A stretch of DNA of 64,000 nucleotides from Acinetobacter baylyi DSM 14961 = CIP 107474 (GCF_000368685.1 NZ_KB849626.1:490846-554845), one strand, 5' to 3'; counted from the first letter of the stretch, positions 8,389 through 18,198 are shown. Program-made: numbers and translations. Notes: a model not told the origin generated them from the sequence alone.

Positions 8389-8877
8389 TCAGTCTTTAAA
8401 GTTATTAAATTGTAAAGGAAGACCAAATTGCTGTTCACGCAAAAATGTCATGACCTGCTGCAAGGTATCACGCTTTTTATCGGTCACACGAATTTTGTCT
8501 CCCTGAATAGAAGATTGCACCTTGATGCCACTTTCTTTAATGGCTTTATTAATTTTTTTCGCAGTATCAGAGTCAAGACCATCTTTAAGTTTGATCACTT
8601 GAACTACATTTTTACCCGAAGCTGTTGCTTTTTGTGGATCAAGTGCCTGTACATCAATTTTTCGTTTATAAAAGTGATTTTCTAACATGCTGTAAACTTG
8701 TTCACACTGGAAATCGCTTTCTGTTGAAATTTTAATTTCTTTGGATTTCTCATTTAATTCGATAGAAACATCTTGACCACGAAAGTCAAAACGCGTCTGG
8801 ATCTCTTTTTGTGTGTTTTGAACCGCGTGATTCACTTCAAAAAGTTCCAATTCAGATACAATATCAAAAGAAGGCAT
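8389..8877 (-). CDS. yajQ: YajQ-family nucleotide-binding protein
   Basis: 162 residues, matching YajQ from end to end: MPSFDIVSELELFEVNHAVQN at the start, 'TRFDFRG', 'SSIQGDKIRVTDKKRDTLQ' and the terminal LPLQFNNFKD. The family binds nucleotides or RNA, and the Xanthomonas member binds cyclic di-GMP; a direct role here is not shown. Length is normal. Confidence 0.93.
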   Translation of the reverse strand: MPSFDIVSELELFEVNHAVQNTQKEIQTRFDFRGQDVSIELNEKSKEIKISTESDFQCEQVYSMLENHFYKRKIDVQALDPQKATASGKNVVQVIKLKDGLDSDTAKKINKAIKESGIKVQSSIQGDKIRVTDKKRDTLQQVMTFLREQQFGLPLQFNNFKD

Positions 8878-8968
8878 AGTTTAGACCTTTACAAAGGGAA
8901 AGAATATTTGAGATGCTAGGCATGTTTTCTTCATTTGCCAAGCGTTGTTTACATCAAAGGAGTGCGCA

Positions 8969-9283
8969 ATGATCCGTAAACAAGAAATTACGACATTTGA
9001 GTTCCCAGAAAATGCCATTATCTGGGATGTCCGTGATGCAAGTTCTTATGCTGAAGGGCATGTCAAAGGTGCAGTAAATCAGCCAATAGCCGATTTGGGC
9101 GCAGATAGTTTAACTCAGGTGCCGACGGATCAGCCAATTTATATTTTATGTGGTGGTGGTAGTAAAGCTCCACGTGCTGCTGAGAAGCTCGAAGAGTTGG
9201 ACGGTTCACGTGAATACGTGATTTTGATGGGAGGTACTCGCGCAGCGCAGGCTGCTGGCATCCCACTTGATCAAAATAGCTAA
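8969..9283 (+). CDS. Single-domain rhodanese
   Basis: 104 residues; ATG at 8969 chosen for the strong AAGGAGTG at 8957-8964. Rhodanese fold: IIWDVRDASSYAEGHVKGAVN and the active-site Cys in YILCGGGSKA. Probable thiosulfate or persulfide sulfurtransferase in the cytoplasm. Divergent from yajQ and followed at once by a terminator, so monocistronic. Confidence 0.85.
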   Translation: MIRKQEITTFEFPENAIIWDVRDASSYAEGHVKGAVNQPIADLGADSLTQVPTDQPIYILCGGGSKAPRAAEKLEELDGSREYVILMGGTRAAQAAGIPLDQNS

Positions 9284-9286
9284 ACT

Positions 9287-9312
9287 CAAAAAGCGCCTTC
9301 GGGCGCTTTTTT
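9287..9312 (+). terminator. Terminator of rhodanese gene
   Basis: Stem AAAGCGCC/GGCGCTTT with TTCG loop and T-run; also usable from the opposite strand, though mnmC ends at 9334. Confidence 0.92.
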
Positions 9313-9333
9313 TGAATGGAAAGAGTCATTGGG

Positions 9334-11199
9334 CTATGAAGAATAATACGGTTTTTTGATTTTAACTTTTTTGAGGAAACGCTGGGGATTCAGTTTTTGT
9401 AATAGATTGGCAGATACAGGACAAGCTTCCCCTAAAATATGCGCGACTAAAATTTCACTATTTAAAGGTGCAAACAAATAGCCTTTAGAACCAAGCCCTG
9501 CGAGCGTAAACAGCTTTGAATGGTCTTGTAGCTGCCCAACCAGTGGAAAATAATCGGGTGACTGTGCGCGTACTGAGGCACGTCCATGCCATTCTTCAAC
9601 AGGTGGCAATGTTTGAGCATACGCAGGGAAGACACTGTGGATTAAATTAAAGTTATGCACATGATCCTCAAGCAACACTTCATCATCATCACGCTGTGGA
9701 TGGAAGGATGCACCCAGAATTAATTGTTGCGGATGAAGCTGCATACAGTAACCGCCATAACTAAAAGCCTGATCTGGTGCAAAAGGAAAAGTATGTTGCT
9801 CAAACCAACTCACCTGACCACGAATTGGTTTAAGCGTTGGATACTGTTCAAATAGCTTTCCACTTTCTCTGGCACAGCAAACAATGGCAGCGTTGCTCTC
9901 CAAAATGGCTTGCTCACTAGACAGCAGTTGAACAGTGCCATCGATTTCAATGATCTGATTGATTTTAAACTGCTTAAATTCGATCAGAGGATGCTGTAAT
10001 ACTTGATTGCAAAACAGTTGCGGAGAAATAACACCTGCATAATGTAGTGTCAAATAATCATATTGAGTTTCAAGAGGTGATTGTTGCGCGCTATGTGCAT
10101 CTAGTACATCTTTGGGATATTGCTCAGCCAGATTTAACAATGAATCAGATGCTTTGAGTGCAAGCTGATTGACCTGAATGAGGCGGAAGGCTTCGAAGTT
10201 TTGATAAAAACGACGGGCATACTGCCAGCACAGTACCATCAGATGATCATGGCATTGAGTGATCGGGCATAATTTTGGATTGAGTAATGCTAAAGGATTA
10301 CCAGAAGCCCCTGACAAAGGTTGAGACTGATCAACTAAAGTCACGCGATGGCCGCGCTGTGCCAGAGACCATGCACAGTGAAGACCAGCGATCCCCGCGC
10401 CAATCACTGCAAAATGCTGCTGTGTAGATGGCTGATTGCCTTTTACCGTAGTGGTTGATTCATGGTCGGGAAATGGCCATATTGCCTTGAGCATTTCGCG
10501 TTTATGACCAAACCCACGAGGACGTGAAATGTGAATACCATGTGCTTTCAGACCACGCTTTAAAATACCTGCAACACTAAATGAGGCAAACGTCGTACCA
10601 TAATCTGATAGTCGCACAATTTGGTTCAGTACTTGCGTTTCCCAGAGTTCAGGATTACATGAAGGGGCAAAGCCATCTAGGAACCATGCATCAACAGAAT
10701 GGGTTTTGACGATGGATGGAAATACATCGTGTGCATCTCCTAACCATAAATCCAGACTAAAACGCTCATCTGGAAAATTTAAGCGATGACAGCCTGCAAT
10801 TGGAAAGGGATACTGCTCAATCAGTTGCTCTGCAAGTATTATTAACTCTGGCCAAGCACGAAGCGCACGTTCCAGATCGCTTTTAGACAAAGGAAATTTT
10901 TCTACGCTAATCACATGCAGATGGCTATGATTATCGGGTCGTACCTGTTGCCAGAGTTGCCATACTGCCAGAATATTAAGACCTGTACCAAAACCTGTCT
11001 CTCCGACACAAAAATATTGATACGGCTTTAAGTCTGCCAGTCGCTCGGTGAGATTATTGCCATTTAAAAATACATGGCGTGTTTCGAGAAGACCATTATC
11101 TTTGGAAAAATAGACATCACCAAACTGACGAGAAACTGGAATATCAATTCCATCGACACATTGCCAATCTAAAATTGCAGTTTGAATGCTTGAAGACAC
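9334..11199 (-). CDS. mnmC: Bifunctional tRNA modification enzyme MnmC
   Basis: 621 residues, the usual size. The N-terminal half (about 1-250) is the SAM-dependent methyltransferase, with FCVGETGFGTGLN as the SAM-binding loop and DAWFLDGFAPSCNPELW. The C-terminal half (from about 262) is the FAD oxidoreductase, with FAVIGAGIAGLHCAWSLA. The enzyme converts cmnm5(s2)U to nm5 and then mnm5(s2)U at the wobble base of certain tRNAs. The start is GTG with AAAGG nine bases upstream. Confidence 0.95.
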   Translation of the reverse strand: MSSSIQTAILDWQCVDGIDIPVSRQFGDVYFSKDNGLLETRHVFLNGNNLTERLADLKPYQYFCVGETGFGTGLNILAVWQLWQQVRPDNHSHLHVISVEKFPLSKSDLERALRAWPELIILAEQLIEQYPFPIAGCHRLNFPDERFSLDLWLGDAHDVFPSIVKTHSVDAWFLDGFAPSCNPELWETQVLNQIVRLSDYGTTFASFSVAGILKRGLKAHGIHISRPRGFGHKREMLKAIWPFPDHESTTTVKGNQPSTQQHFAVIGAGIAGLHCAWSLAQRGHRVTLVDQSQPLSGASGNPLALLNPKLCPITQCHDHLMVLCWQYARRFYQNFEAFRLIQVNQLALKASDSLLNLAEQYPKDVLDAHSAQQSPLETQYDYLTLHYAGVISPQLFCNQVLQHPLIEFKQFKINQIIEIDGTVQLLSSEQAILESNAAIVCCARESGKLFEQYPTLKPIRGQVSWFEQHTFPFAPDQAFSYGGYCMQLHPQQLILGASFHPQRDDDEVLLEDHVHNFNLIHSVFPAYAQTLPPVEEWHGRASVRAQSPDYFPLVGQLQDHSKLFTLAGLGSKGYLFAPLNSEILVAHILGEACPVSANLLQKLNPQRFLKKVKIKKPYYSS

Positions 11200-11237
11200 G
11201 CACAGAGACCTTTAACAACAAGAATATGCCAGTGAGT

Positions 11238-11684
11238 TTACCACTGGCGACGGCGTTTGGTATAAACATAACTGGCAATAAAAAAGCCCAGAACCACACC
11301 AACTGCGAGTGTCGCAGCGCCGTACAGAAACATTTGTGCGCTACGTTCACTTTGTAAAACCTGAATCTGTACAGTCTGATTATCATTTTTTAACTGTAAT
11401 TCTTGATTCTGAGTAAGTGCATCAAGATTGGCCTGTTCAAGTTGCTTGAGACGACCTGCCTGATCTTTGACCAATGCCTTGATTTTTGCTTCCTGTTCAG
11501 CTTTGAGCTTTGCAATTTGCTCAGCCGTCAACGGTTTTTGTGGTGTAGTTGCAGACGTCACTGTGGTTGTCGCAGATGTTGCTGGCACCGTTGATGCTGT
11601 GGCAGGTGCAGTCGTAGGTTCGACTGCCCATGCACTTGAGCAGATCATAGATAAACCGATGAAGGATTTCAGCATGTGAGACAT
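11238..11684 (-). CDS. Exported coiled-coil protein with C-terminal membrane anchor
   Basis: 148 residues from the ATG at 11684, four bases after the yciI stop. A signal peptide (ends SSAWA) is followed by a low-complexity Ala/Thr/Pro stretch (about 25-50), a charged coiled-coil helix ('IAKLKAEQEAKIKALV' to 'QSERSAQM', about 52-115), one transmembrane helix (FLYGAATLAVGVVLGFFIASYVY) and a basic end KRRRQW. The predicted topology is a periplasmic coiled coil anchored to the inner membrane by its C-terminus. No family recognised. Coupling to yciI and yciB suggests an envelope role, but that is only context. Confidence 0.65.
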   Translation of the reverse strand: MSHMLKSFIGLSMICSSAWAVEPTTAPATASTVPATSATTTVTSATTPQKPLTAEQIAKLKAEQEAKIKALVKDQAGRLKQLEQANLDALTQNQELQLKNDNQTVQIQVLQSERSAQMFLYGAATLAVGVVLGFFIASYVYTKRRRQW

Positions 11685-11688
11685 ATAA

Positions 11689-11991
11689 TCACTCTTTCGG
11701 AAATGCTTTATTGAATGGCTTGACATCAATATGTGCATAAATGCCTTCAATTAGAAAAGGCTCCTCTTGTAACCATGCATCTAAAGCTTCACGACTTTCG
11801 AAATCGACAATAATTGTACTGCCGTAAAAACCAGCTTGTGGATTACCAAACTCTTTTGGCATTGCGCCTGCAACAATCAGTTTGCCTTCATCGTCCAGCT
11901 TTTGTAAGCGCTCGACATGTTTTGGACGAGTGGCTAAACGTTTTTCAACAGTACCTTCGTTATCGGTACAGGTCACTACAAATAAAGGCAT
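11689..11991 (-). CDS. yciI: YciI-family protein
   Basis: 100 residues with the ferredoxin-like YciI pattern: start MPLFVVTCTDNEG, conserved RP.H...L..L..EGKL..AG, then the phenylalanine-rich end 'EPFLIEGIYAHIDVKPF'. The family's putative His-Asp pair (RPKH and the C-terminal Asp region) is present. Biochemical function unknown. Lies between yciB and the coiled-coil gene on the same strand. Confidence 0.88.
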   Translation of the reverse strand: MPLFVVTCTDNEGTVEKRLATRPKHVERLQKLDDEGKLIVAGAMPKEFGNPQAGFYGSTIIVDFESREALDAWLQEEPFLIEGIYAHIDVKPFNKAFPKE

Positions 11992-12023
11992 AATGATGTC
12001 TCGGTGTGTAAAGCCAGATTAGC

Positions 12024-12638
12024 TTAGGCATCTGGTGATTTAAAATGTTTACGAAGCACAATAAACTGAATAATAATAAAGGAAAACATGACAATCATGT
12101 CACCAAAAGCAGTAAATTCTCCCCAATATTTTCCTTGCATGAAAATAAATGCGAAGAAAAAATGCAACAGGGACATGACAATGAACATTACTGCCCAAAT
12201 ATAGTTTAAGTTTTTCCAGCCTGATGCAGTCAATTCTAAAACTGGATCAAATAAACGTTGAATTAAAGGTTTTTTATCTTTACCGAAGTAAGGTGAAAGT
12301 AGGAATGCACCAGCAAAAGCGAGATTGAGTAGGACTGCTTTAAGTTTGATGTAAGTATCGTCACGTAATGCTAAAGTTACACCACCTAACACAATCGTCA
12401 GTATCAAAATAATCCACTGTTGTTTTTCCAGTTTGAATTTTTGATAAATAAACAACCCGCCATAAATCACGATCATTGAGATGATTAAGCCTGTTGTAGC
12501 GACTAAAACTTCGTTGTTATTACTTCCGCCTGTATATCCAATCAACTGTAGTAGTGGATGATGACTATCTTTAGGATCTACTGTTTTCAACAAGTAATAA
12601 AAAATAATAATGGGCACAAAGTCTAAAAGTGCTTTCAT
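12024..12638 (-). CDS. yciB: Inner-membrane septation protein A
   Basis: 204 residues from the ATG at 12638 (MKALLDFVPIIIFY). Multi-spanning membrane protein of the YciB/IspZ family with the typical first segment, a TVDPKD loop, 'LDDTYIKLKAVLLNLAFAGAFLL' and a C-terminal pair of helices around KYWGEFTAFGD. YciB interacts with cell-wall elongation and division proteins in E. coli. Divergent from the PHP phosphatase, with only about 45 bases between starts. Confidence 0.92.
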   Translation of the reverse strand: MKALLDFVPIIIFYYLLKTVDPKDSHHPLLQLIGYTGGSNNNEVLVATTGLIISMIVIYGGLFIYQKFKLEKQQWIILILTIVLGGVTLALRDDTYIKLKAVLLNLAFAGAFLLSPYFGKDKKPLIQRLFDPVLELTASGWKNLNYIWAVMFIVMSLLHFFFAFIFMQGKYWGEFTAFGDMIVMFSFIIIQFIVLRKHFKSPDA

Positions 12639-12683
12639 GTTAGAGTATCTAAACCAGATCAAACGGATAGCATAGTATAGAAG

Positions 12684-13535
12684 ATGCATGGCATAGATTT
12701 ACATACACATAGCAATATTTCTGATGGAACTTTATCACCATCTTGTTTGGTGGATGCTGCAATTGCATGTGGAATCCATACATTGGCATTGACTGATCAC
12801 GACACTATGGATGGTCTGGAAACTGCAATACAACAAGCCCAAGGTCATGATATTCAAATTATTTCTGGTGCTGAAATTTCTAGCCAGTGGTCTAGACCCA
12901 ATACGAAGAAGGCCTATGGTGTGCACATTGTTGCATTAAATATGCAGAATCCTGAGCCTTTACTGGATGCATTAGTTATACAAAAAAATATTCGTGCTGA
13001 ACGTGCACAACAGATCTGTCAGATTTTACAGCAGTGTACTGGGCAGGATATTTATACAGATGTGCTTCTTAAAGTAGAGGGTGAACCCGATCGGATTACC
13101 CGCACACATATTGCAAAAGCCTTGGTGGAAAAAGAAATTGTCGCTCGACCACAACAAGCTTTTGATCGCTTTTTAAAAGAAGGTAAACGTGCTTATGTGA
13201 AGTTTGATGGTTTAAATTTGGCAGATACCATTCGGATTATTCATGAGAGTGAAGGATTTGCCATCTTGGCGCATCCTACACGTTATGATTTATCCTCGAC
13301 CAATGTTCGCTACCTGATTGAGCTATTTGCGAAAATGGGAGGAGATGCCGTAGAACTTCCACCAAGTGTCGATCCTGTTTCTACTCGTCAAATGATTGAT
13401 CGCATAATTCAACAGTTTGATCTTAAAGTCTCGATTGGGAGTGACTTTCATGGCGAAAATATGCCCTGGATTAAACTTGGGCATACACCTCAACCAAATC
13501 CGCATCAAACTGGGATTTGGGAAAGCTTTCGTTAA
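12684..13535 (+). CDS. rnm: PHP-domain phosphatase/5'-3' exonuclease (YciV/RNase AM type)
   Basis: 283 residues. PHP metal ligands are obvious: IDLHTHSNISDGTLSP, LALTDHDTMDGL, AEISSQW, FAILAHPTRYD and IGSDFHGENMPW. Closest to E. coli YciV (Rnm), a 3',5'-nucleoside bisphosphate phosphatase that also trims RNA 5' ends. Neighbouring yciB and yciI fit the usual yci region. Confidence 0.9.
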   Translation: MHGIDLHTHSNISDGTLSPSCLVDAAIACGIHTLALTDHDTMDGLETAIQQAQGHDIQIISGAEISSQWSRPNTKKAYGVHIVALNMQNPEPLLDALVIQKNIRAERAQQICQILQQCTGQDIYTDVLLKVEGEPDRITRTHIAKALVEKEIVARPQQAFDRFLKEGKRAYVKFDGLNLADTIRIIHESEGFAILAHPTRYDLSSTNVRYLIELFAKMGGDAVELPPSVDPVSTRQMIDRIIQQFDLKVSIGSDFHGENMPWIKLGHTPQPNPHQTGIWESFR

Positions 13536-13548
13536 TTTGAGTATCAAC

Positions 13549-14172
13549 TCAGTTTTGTCCGTTATTTCCCCATTTTAAGTAAGCCGCTCTTTGGCTTAAG
13601 AGGGTGTAATAGCGCTTCACATGTGGACAGTCGGGTTTATCAAAAGGCGTCATATACCAGCGCTGTACCGATAAACCAATCACGACATCGGCCAATGAAA
13701 AATCTGTGCCTGCAACATATGCATTTGTTTTTTTAAGTTGCTGATCAAGAATTTGAATATTCTTGTTCCATGATTGAATACTGGCAGCCACACATTGTAA
13801 ATCTTGATGCGCAGGTGATTGACGGATGATATGCATTAACGCGTAAGACCAGCTATTGTTCAGTTCGATGCCTTGCCAGTCAATCCACTGATCAATGATA
13901 GCGCGTGGTTTTGGGTCTTGGGGATAAAAATGCTGGCCATGATAGGCATTTGCAAGATAACGGATGATGGAATTGGATTGCCAGAGAATAAAGTCGCCGT
14001 CTATCAGGATTGGAATGGTTGCATTTGGATTCAGTGTAATAAATGCATCTTCTTGAGGAGAGCGAAAACCACGTCCCCAATCTTCACGTTCATAACTCAG
14101 GTTTAATTCTTCACATAACCATAGTAGTTTTCTGACATTGATTGAGTCAGACCGACCTAATATTTTTAGCAT
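13549..14172 (-). CDS. Glutathione S-transferase
   Basis: 207 residues. The N-terminal thioredoxin-like domain has ILGRSDSINVRKLLWLCEE (probable catalytic Ser region), the cis-Pro loop NATIPILIDGD and the glutathione-contacting LWQSNSIIRYLA. The helical C-terminal domain ends in 'VAGTDFSLADVVIGLSVQRW', a conserved N-capping and hydrophobic-staple region. Likely soluble detoxifying transferase; substrate unknown. Convergent with rnm. Confidence 0.9.
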   Translation of the reverse strand: MLKILGRSDSINVRKLLWLCEELNLSYEREDWGRGFRSPQEDAFITLNPNATIPILIDGDFILWQSNSIIRYLANAYHGQHFYPQDPKPRAIIDQWIDWQGIELNNSWSYALMHIIRQSPAHQDLQCVAASIQSWNKNIQILDQQLKKTNAYVAGTDFSLADVVIGLSVQRWYMTPFDKPDCPHVKRYYTLLSQRAAYLKWGNNGQN

Positions 14173-14323
14173 GATTGAGTTCTCAACAGTATGTTTAAGC
14201 CGTTATTCAAGACAATTCTGTAAACACAATGACTCTAACATACCGACCTTAAGCTAAAGCACATTATGATCAATTACTTAGATGGAAATGTGGATTTATT
14301 TATAGTTTAAATGATTAATTTAT

Positions 14324-15238
14324 CTAGTTTTTTCTGATATTCCATGGATATTCGTGTTTAAAGTAATTCTGTAAATAACTTAAAAATAATTCAGTTTTCG
14401 GCTGGCGAAATTGACGGTTTGGAAATACCGCATAAATGGTTGTCGGTTCAATTTGATACTCAGGAAGGAGTTCAATCAGATGCCCTTGTTCTAAATCATC
14501 CGCGACATGCCATCGAGAGTGATTAGAAATACCCAAACCTTGAAGTGCTGCCTGACGAATTGCCTCGCCAGAGTTTGTTGTAAAGTAAGCTTTCAAGTGA
14601 ACATCAACAACCGTTCTTTTCTGATCAATCAATTGCCAGTGATCAGTTAGGCCATTTTGATGTTGTTGTAAAATACATCGATGCTGTTGCAAATCTTCAA
14701 TACTATGTGGCATTCCGTATTGGTTTAGGTATGAGGGAGCTGCACAGATTAGACGATGATTTGTCATCAAAGGTTTGGCAACCAAACTGGAATCATTGAG
14801 TTTGCCAATTCTAATGGCTAAATCCATTCCATGTTCAATCAGATCGATATTTTGATCATTTAAATCCAAGTAAATATTCAGAGTAGGGTGAAGCAAAGCA
14901 AAATTGGCAATCACCTTGGTTAAAATCTTAATGCCAAATGTTGCGGATGTTGTGACTCTTAAATTTCCTGTGAGCGGTTTATCGCGAGCTGTAAGCGTAT
15001 CTTTTAACGTTATAAAATCGTCAAGCCAGTATCGACCAAAATCGAGTAATTTTCTTCCTTCATCGGTTAAGGTGATTTTTCGAGTTGTTCGATAAAACAA
15101 GCGCAATTTTAATGTGCTTTCAAGCCTTTGAATCCGTTGGCTGGCAACAGACACCGAAATATTGGCTTCTTGAGCTGCTTTGCTCAGTGAACCACAGTCA
15201 GCCACGCGAATAAAAAACTGGAAATCGTCTGTATTCAT
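14324..15238 (-). CDS. LysR-family transcriptional regulator
   Basis: 304 residues. The winged-helix domain (DFQFFIRVADCGSLSKAAQEA...SVASQRIQRLE) is followed by a substrate-binding domain (from about residue 90). ATG at 15238 preferred over a TTG two codons earlier. It is divergent from the aldo/keto reductase at 15343 with 104 bases between them, the classical arrangement for a LysR regulator and its target, so control of that gene is a reasonable inference. Inducer unknown. Confidence 0.9.
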   Translation of the reverse strand: MNTDDFQFFIRVADCGSLSKAAQEANISVSVASQRIQRLESTLKLRLFYRTTRKITLTDEGRKLLDFGRYWLDDFITLKDTLTARDKPLTGNLRVTTSATFGIKILTKVIANFALLHPTLNIYLDLNDQNIDLIEHGMDLAIRIGKLNDSSLVAKPLMTNHRLICAAPSYLNQYGMPHSIEDLQQHRCILQQHQNGLTDHWQLIDQKRTVVDVHLKAYFTTNSGEAIRQAALQGLGISNHSRWHVADDLEQGHLIELLPEYQIEPTTIYAVFPNRQFRQPKTELFLSYLQNYFKHEYPWNIRKN

Positions 15239-15342
15239 AATCAATAAAATCAGAATAGTCTTTTCTGATTATCCTGCTTTTTTAAAAAATCTTATAGACC
15301 TATCTTGGATGATGTAATGAATCGTTCATATTGAGAGCCATC

Positions 15343-16389
15343 ATGAAATATCGCTTTTTAGGCAACTCTGGTTTGCAGGTTTCAGAATTAGGTTTTGGTG
15401 CGGGAACGCTAGGAGGCAAAGGACAGATCTTTTCTGCGTGGGGACAACCCGACCAGAATGAGGCCAATCGACTGATTAAGATCTGTTTGGATGCAGGCAT
15501 TAATTATTTTGATACAGCAGATGTTTATTCTGACGGAGCGTCAGAAACAATGTTAGGCCGAGGCTTAGGTTCAGAAAGAAAAAACAATATTATTTCGACC
15601 AAGATTGGATTACGTTACGCATCTGGTTTAAATGAGACTGGCTTTCATCGTCATTACCTAAAAAAAGCAGTCGAAGCCTCTCTTAAGCGATTAAATACCG
15701 ATTACATTGATGTTTTGCAATTGCATCAATTTGATAGTTTTACCTCGCTTGAGCAGCTGATGCGCACCTTAAATGAGTTAGTACAAAGTGGAAAAGTTCG
15801 CTTTATTGGGGTATCGAACTTTTCGGGCTGGCAACTGATGAAGGCACAAGCGATTGCGGAGCAGTATGGCTATGAAAAATTTGTGGCAAATCAAGTTTAT
15901 TATTCTTTGATTGGTCGAGATTATGAATGGGAACTTATGCCATTAAATGACGATCAACACATCGGAGCTGTGATTTGGAGTCCATTGGGCTGGGGACGTC
16001 TGACAGGCCGCTTTGATCGTGAGCATCCAATACCCGCATCAAGCCGTTTGCATCAAACAGCGCAATATGCACCTCCAGTTGATGACGAACATTTATATCG
16101 GGTACTTGAGGTGATGCAACAGATTAACACTGAAACAGGTTATTCGATTCCGCAAATTGCACTTTCCTGGTTGTTAGGGCGTCCCACCGTTTCAAGTGTT
16201 TTGGTGGGTGCCAGAAATGAGCAGCAACTCCGTGACAATTTGCTCGCTCAGAACTGCGATCTGAGTACAGAATATATTGAAAAACTCAATCAGATTAGCG
16301 CTGTGTCTCCGCCGTATCCTTATTATCCATACTGGAATGGGCAGTTTGGAGAGCGCTTCAAGCCCATTGTTGCATCTCAGATGGGATAG
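15343..16389 (+). CDS. Aldo/keto reductase
   Basis: 348 residues, ATG at 15343 with TTGAGAG upstream. (beta/alpha)8 reductase with the catalytic tetrad visible: Asp and Tyr in YFDTADVYSDGASE, Lys in IISTKIGL, His in VLQLHQFD. The C-terminal 'VSSVLVGARNEQQLRDNL' is the NADPH-binding loop. Length and C-terminus resemble the YajO/voltage-channel-beta-like AKR group. Probably controlled by the divergent LysR gene. Confidence 0.92.
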   Translation: MKYRFLGNSGLQVSELGFGAGTLGGKGQIFSAWGQPDQNEANRLIKICLDAGINYFDTADVYSDGASETMLGRGLGSERKNNIISTKIGLRYASGLNETGFHRHYLKKAVEASLKRLNTDYIDVLQLHQFDSFTSLEQLMRTLNELVQSGKVRFIGVSNFSGWQLMKAQAIAEQYGYEKFVANQVYYSLIGRDYEWELMPLNDDQHIGAVIWSPLGWGRLTGRFDREHPIPASSRLHQTAQYAPPVDDEHLYRVLEVMQQINTETGYSIPQIALSWLLGRPTVSSVLVGARNEQQLRDNLLAQNCDLSTEYIEKLNQISAVSPPYPYYPYWNGQFGERFKPIVASQMG

Positions 16390-16409
16390 TTGTCGAAACT
16401 ATCGATGGT

Positions 16410-17321
16410 TTACAAGAGATTATTATCTTGTGCCTGAATGGGTGGAGGTGTTGGTTTACCTAAGGTACTGAGTAATTCAATCTCAATCATACGCACCATT
16501 GAATCAAGCGGTAAATCATTGCTTTGGGTGCCAAACGGTTCTTCAATCTCGGTACTCAAGGCATCAAGTCCCAAAAAGGTATAAGTGAGTACGCCCACTA
16601 AAATCGGAGTTACCAGACCGAGTGTTGAGCCTAAGCTAAATGGCAGCATAAAGCAGAAGAAATATACTGTGCGATTCAGCAAAACTGAATAGGCAAATGG
16701 AATAGGCGTATTGGCAATACGGTCACAGCCCGTTTGAACGAGACTAAATTCAGAAATATAGCCATTCATCTGGGTATAAATAATGTCACTGATCTCACCT
16801 TCTTTAAGCGCTTGCATCAGTTCCCAGTGGATGAGGCTGAGCGCATATTGCGGTGCATTAACTTGCTGATAAAGCTGGGTGAGTGCTTGCTGACTCAGTC
16901 CGCTGGTTTGAGTGAGTTCGGTTGGATTAGCGGTTTGATGACGTAAACGATCACGTAGAACATTCGCAAATACAATCACATGCTGAATAATTCGTTCACG
17001 TCTACCTTGCGGTAAAATGCGACAATCACGATCAAAATGTCGTGCATTTGCAATCAGTAGCCCCCAAAGCTTACGGGCTTCCCACCAGCGATCATAACAG
17101 GCACTATTTTTAAATCCCAAAAAAATGGACAGCACAACACCAATCAGTGTGAAGCCAACAAGAGGCAATTCTGGGAAATGAAAAAGCTGGGTATATTGAA
17201 TCCCGCCTATTATGGCTGAGATCAACATAATGACCCCAAGTGGTGGCAAAATTTTAGGTAAAATCGTGCCGCGCCAAGAAAACAGCAATTTAAAAATATC
17301 AGTTTGGTCACGGACAATCAT
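16410..17321 (-). CDS. Bestrophin-family membrane protein
   Basis: 303 residues with the bacterial bestrophin (UPF0187/YneE) pattern: MIVRDQTDIFKLLFSWRGTI, two early helices, 'LGFKNSACYDRWWEARKLWG', 'FAYSVLLNRTVYFFCFMLPF' and 'DALSTEIEEPFGTQSNDLPLD'. Bacterial members form cation or anion channels in the inner membrane. Its ATG overlaps the radC stop by four bases (ATGA), so it is translated from a radC message. Confidence 0.9.
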   Translation of the reverse strand: MIVRDQTDIFKLLFSWRGTILPKILPPLGVIMLISAIIGGIQYTQLFHFPELPLVGFTLIGVVLSIFLGFKNSACYDRWWEARKLWGLLIANARHFDRDCRILPQGRRERIIQHVIVFANVLRDRLRHQTANPTELTQTSGLSQQALTQLYQQVNAPQYALSLIHWELMQALKEGEISDIIYTQMNGYISEFSLVQTGCDRIANTPIPFAYSVLLNRTVYFFCFMLPFSLGSTLGLVTPILVGVLTYTFLGLDALSTEIEEPFGTQSNDLPLDSMVRMIEIELLSTLGKPTPPPIQAQDNNLL

Positions 17322-18088
17322 GGTGATCTATCACAGCTTTTTTTGTGATGATCTTCACCAGTCAAGTCAGGTTTGTCAATATCTGTATGCATGCATTTTT
17401 TTTGGCTGAGTAAAGCACGTTCTGCAAATGAAAATGTCCCATCTTTTGCAATAATAAAATGGTCCAGTAGCTTGATTTCGACGAGCTGGCAAGCCTGATA
17501 AAGCTGATGCGTCAAATCAAGGTCGGCAGCTGATGGTTCTGCTTTTCCAAAAGGATGATTGTGCGCAATGACAATATGACAGGCATGCTGTTGCAAGGCA
17601 TAACGTAAGGTATGATTAATTGAAATATTGCAGGCATTTAAAGAACCATAAAATAGTTTTTTAAAGTTTAATTTTCTAAGTTCGCTATCGAGGCATAATA
17701 CTGCAAATACTTCCTGCTTTTCTCCGAGTAACTCGTAGCGTAAATAATCAAGTACCAATCTGGAAGAATTAAGATTCAAGGCATCTTGATGAAAATAGTG
17801 ATTTAGATAGCGCCGTCCTAATTCTTTAACAGCCATAAGATGCGCATATTTAGTGGTTCCAATACCATGAAAATGCGACAGTTCTTGCAGCGATGCATCA
17901 AAGACTGGATTTAAACCGCCAAAGTGTTGAATCATCAAACGGGCCAGTTCAACAGCAGAGTGTTGTTTAGAGCCTGTTCTCAAGAAAATCGCAAGTAACT
18001 CTGCATCAGATAGACTCTCAGGCCCCGAATGTAATAAGCGTTCTCTGGGCCGTTCTTGTTCAGGCCAAAATTTAATAGATTGATTCAT
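17318..18088 (-). CDS. radC: RadC-family JAB-domain protein
   Basis: 256 residues from the ATG at 18088; the upstream in-frame start is a TTG without support. N-terminal helix-hairpin-helix region (PRERLLHSGPESLSDAELLAIFLRTG) and a C-terminal JAB/MPN metalloprotease-like domain with E in KQEVFAVLCLD and HNHPFGKAEPSAADLDLT. Despite the name, a DNA-repair role is doubtful; the biochemical activity is unknown. A 30-residue polar tail after the domain (KKCMHTDIDKPDLTGEDHH) is unusual. Divergent from coaBC, as in enterics. Confidence 0.9.
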   Translation of the reverse strand: MNQSIKFWPEQERPRERLLHSGPESLSDAELLAIFLRTGSKQHSAVELARLMIQHFGGLNPVFDASLQELSHFHGIGTTKYAHLMAVKELGRRYLNHYFHQDALNLNSSRLVLDYLRYELLGEKQEVFAVLCLDSELRKLNFKKLFYGSLNACNISINHTLRYALQQHACHIVIAHNHPFGKAEPSAADLDLTHQLYQACQLVEIKLLDHFIIAKDGTFSFAERALLSQKKCMHTDIDKPDLTGEDHHKKSCDRSP

Positions 18089-18198
18089 TATGATAAAAGT
18101 ATGTACGTTGTAGTTTTGATTTGAAAATGACAATCACTTGGGTCAATTCATATTTAATGCTATTGTGAGCGCCACTGCAACAGAAAGGTAAACTGTTC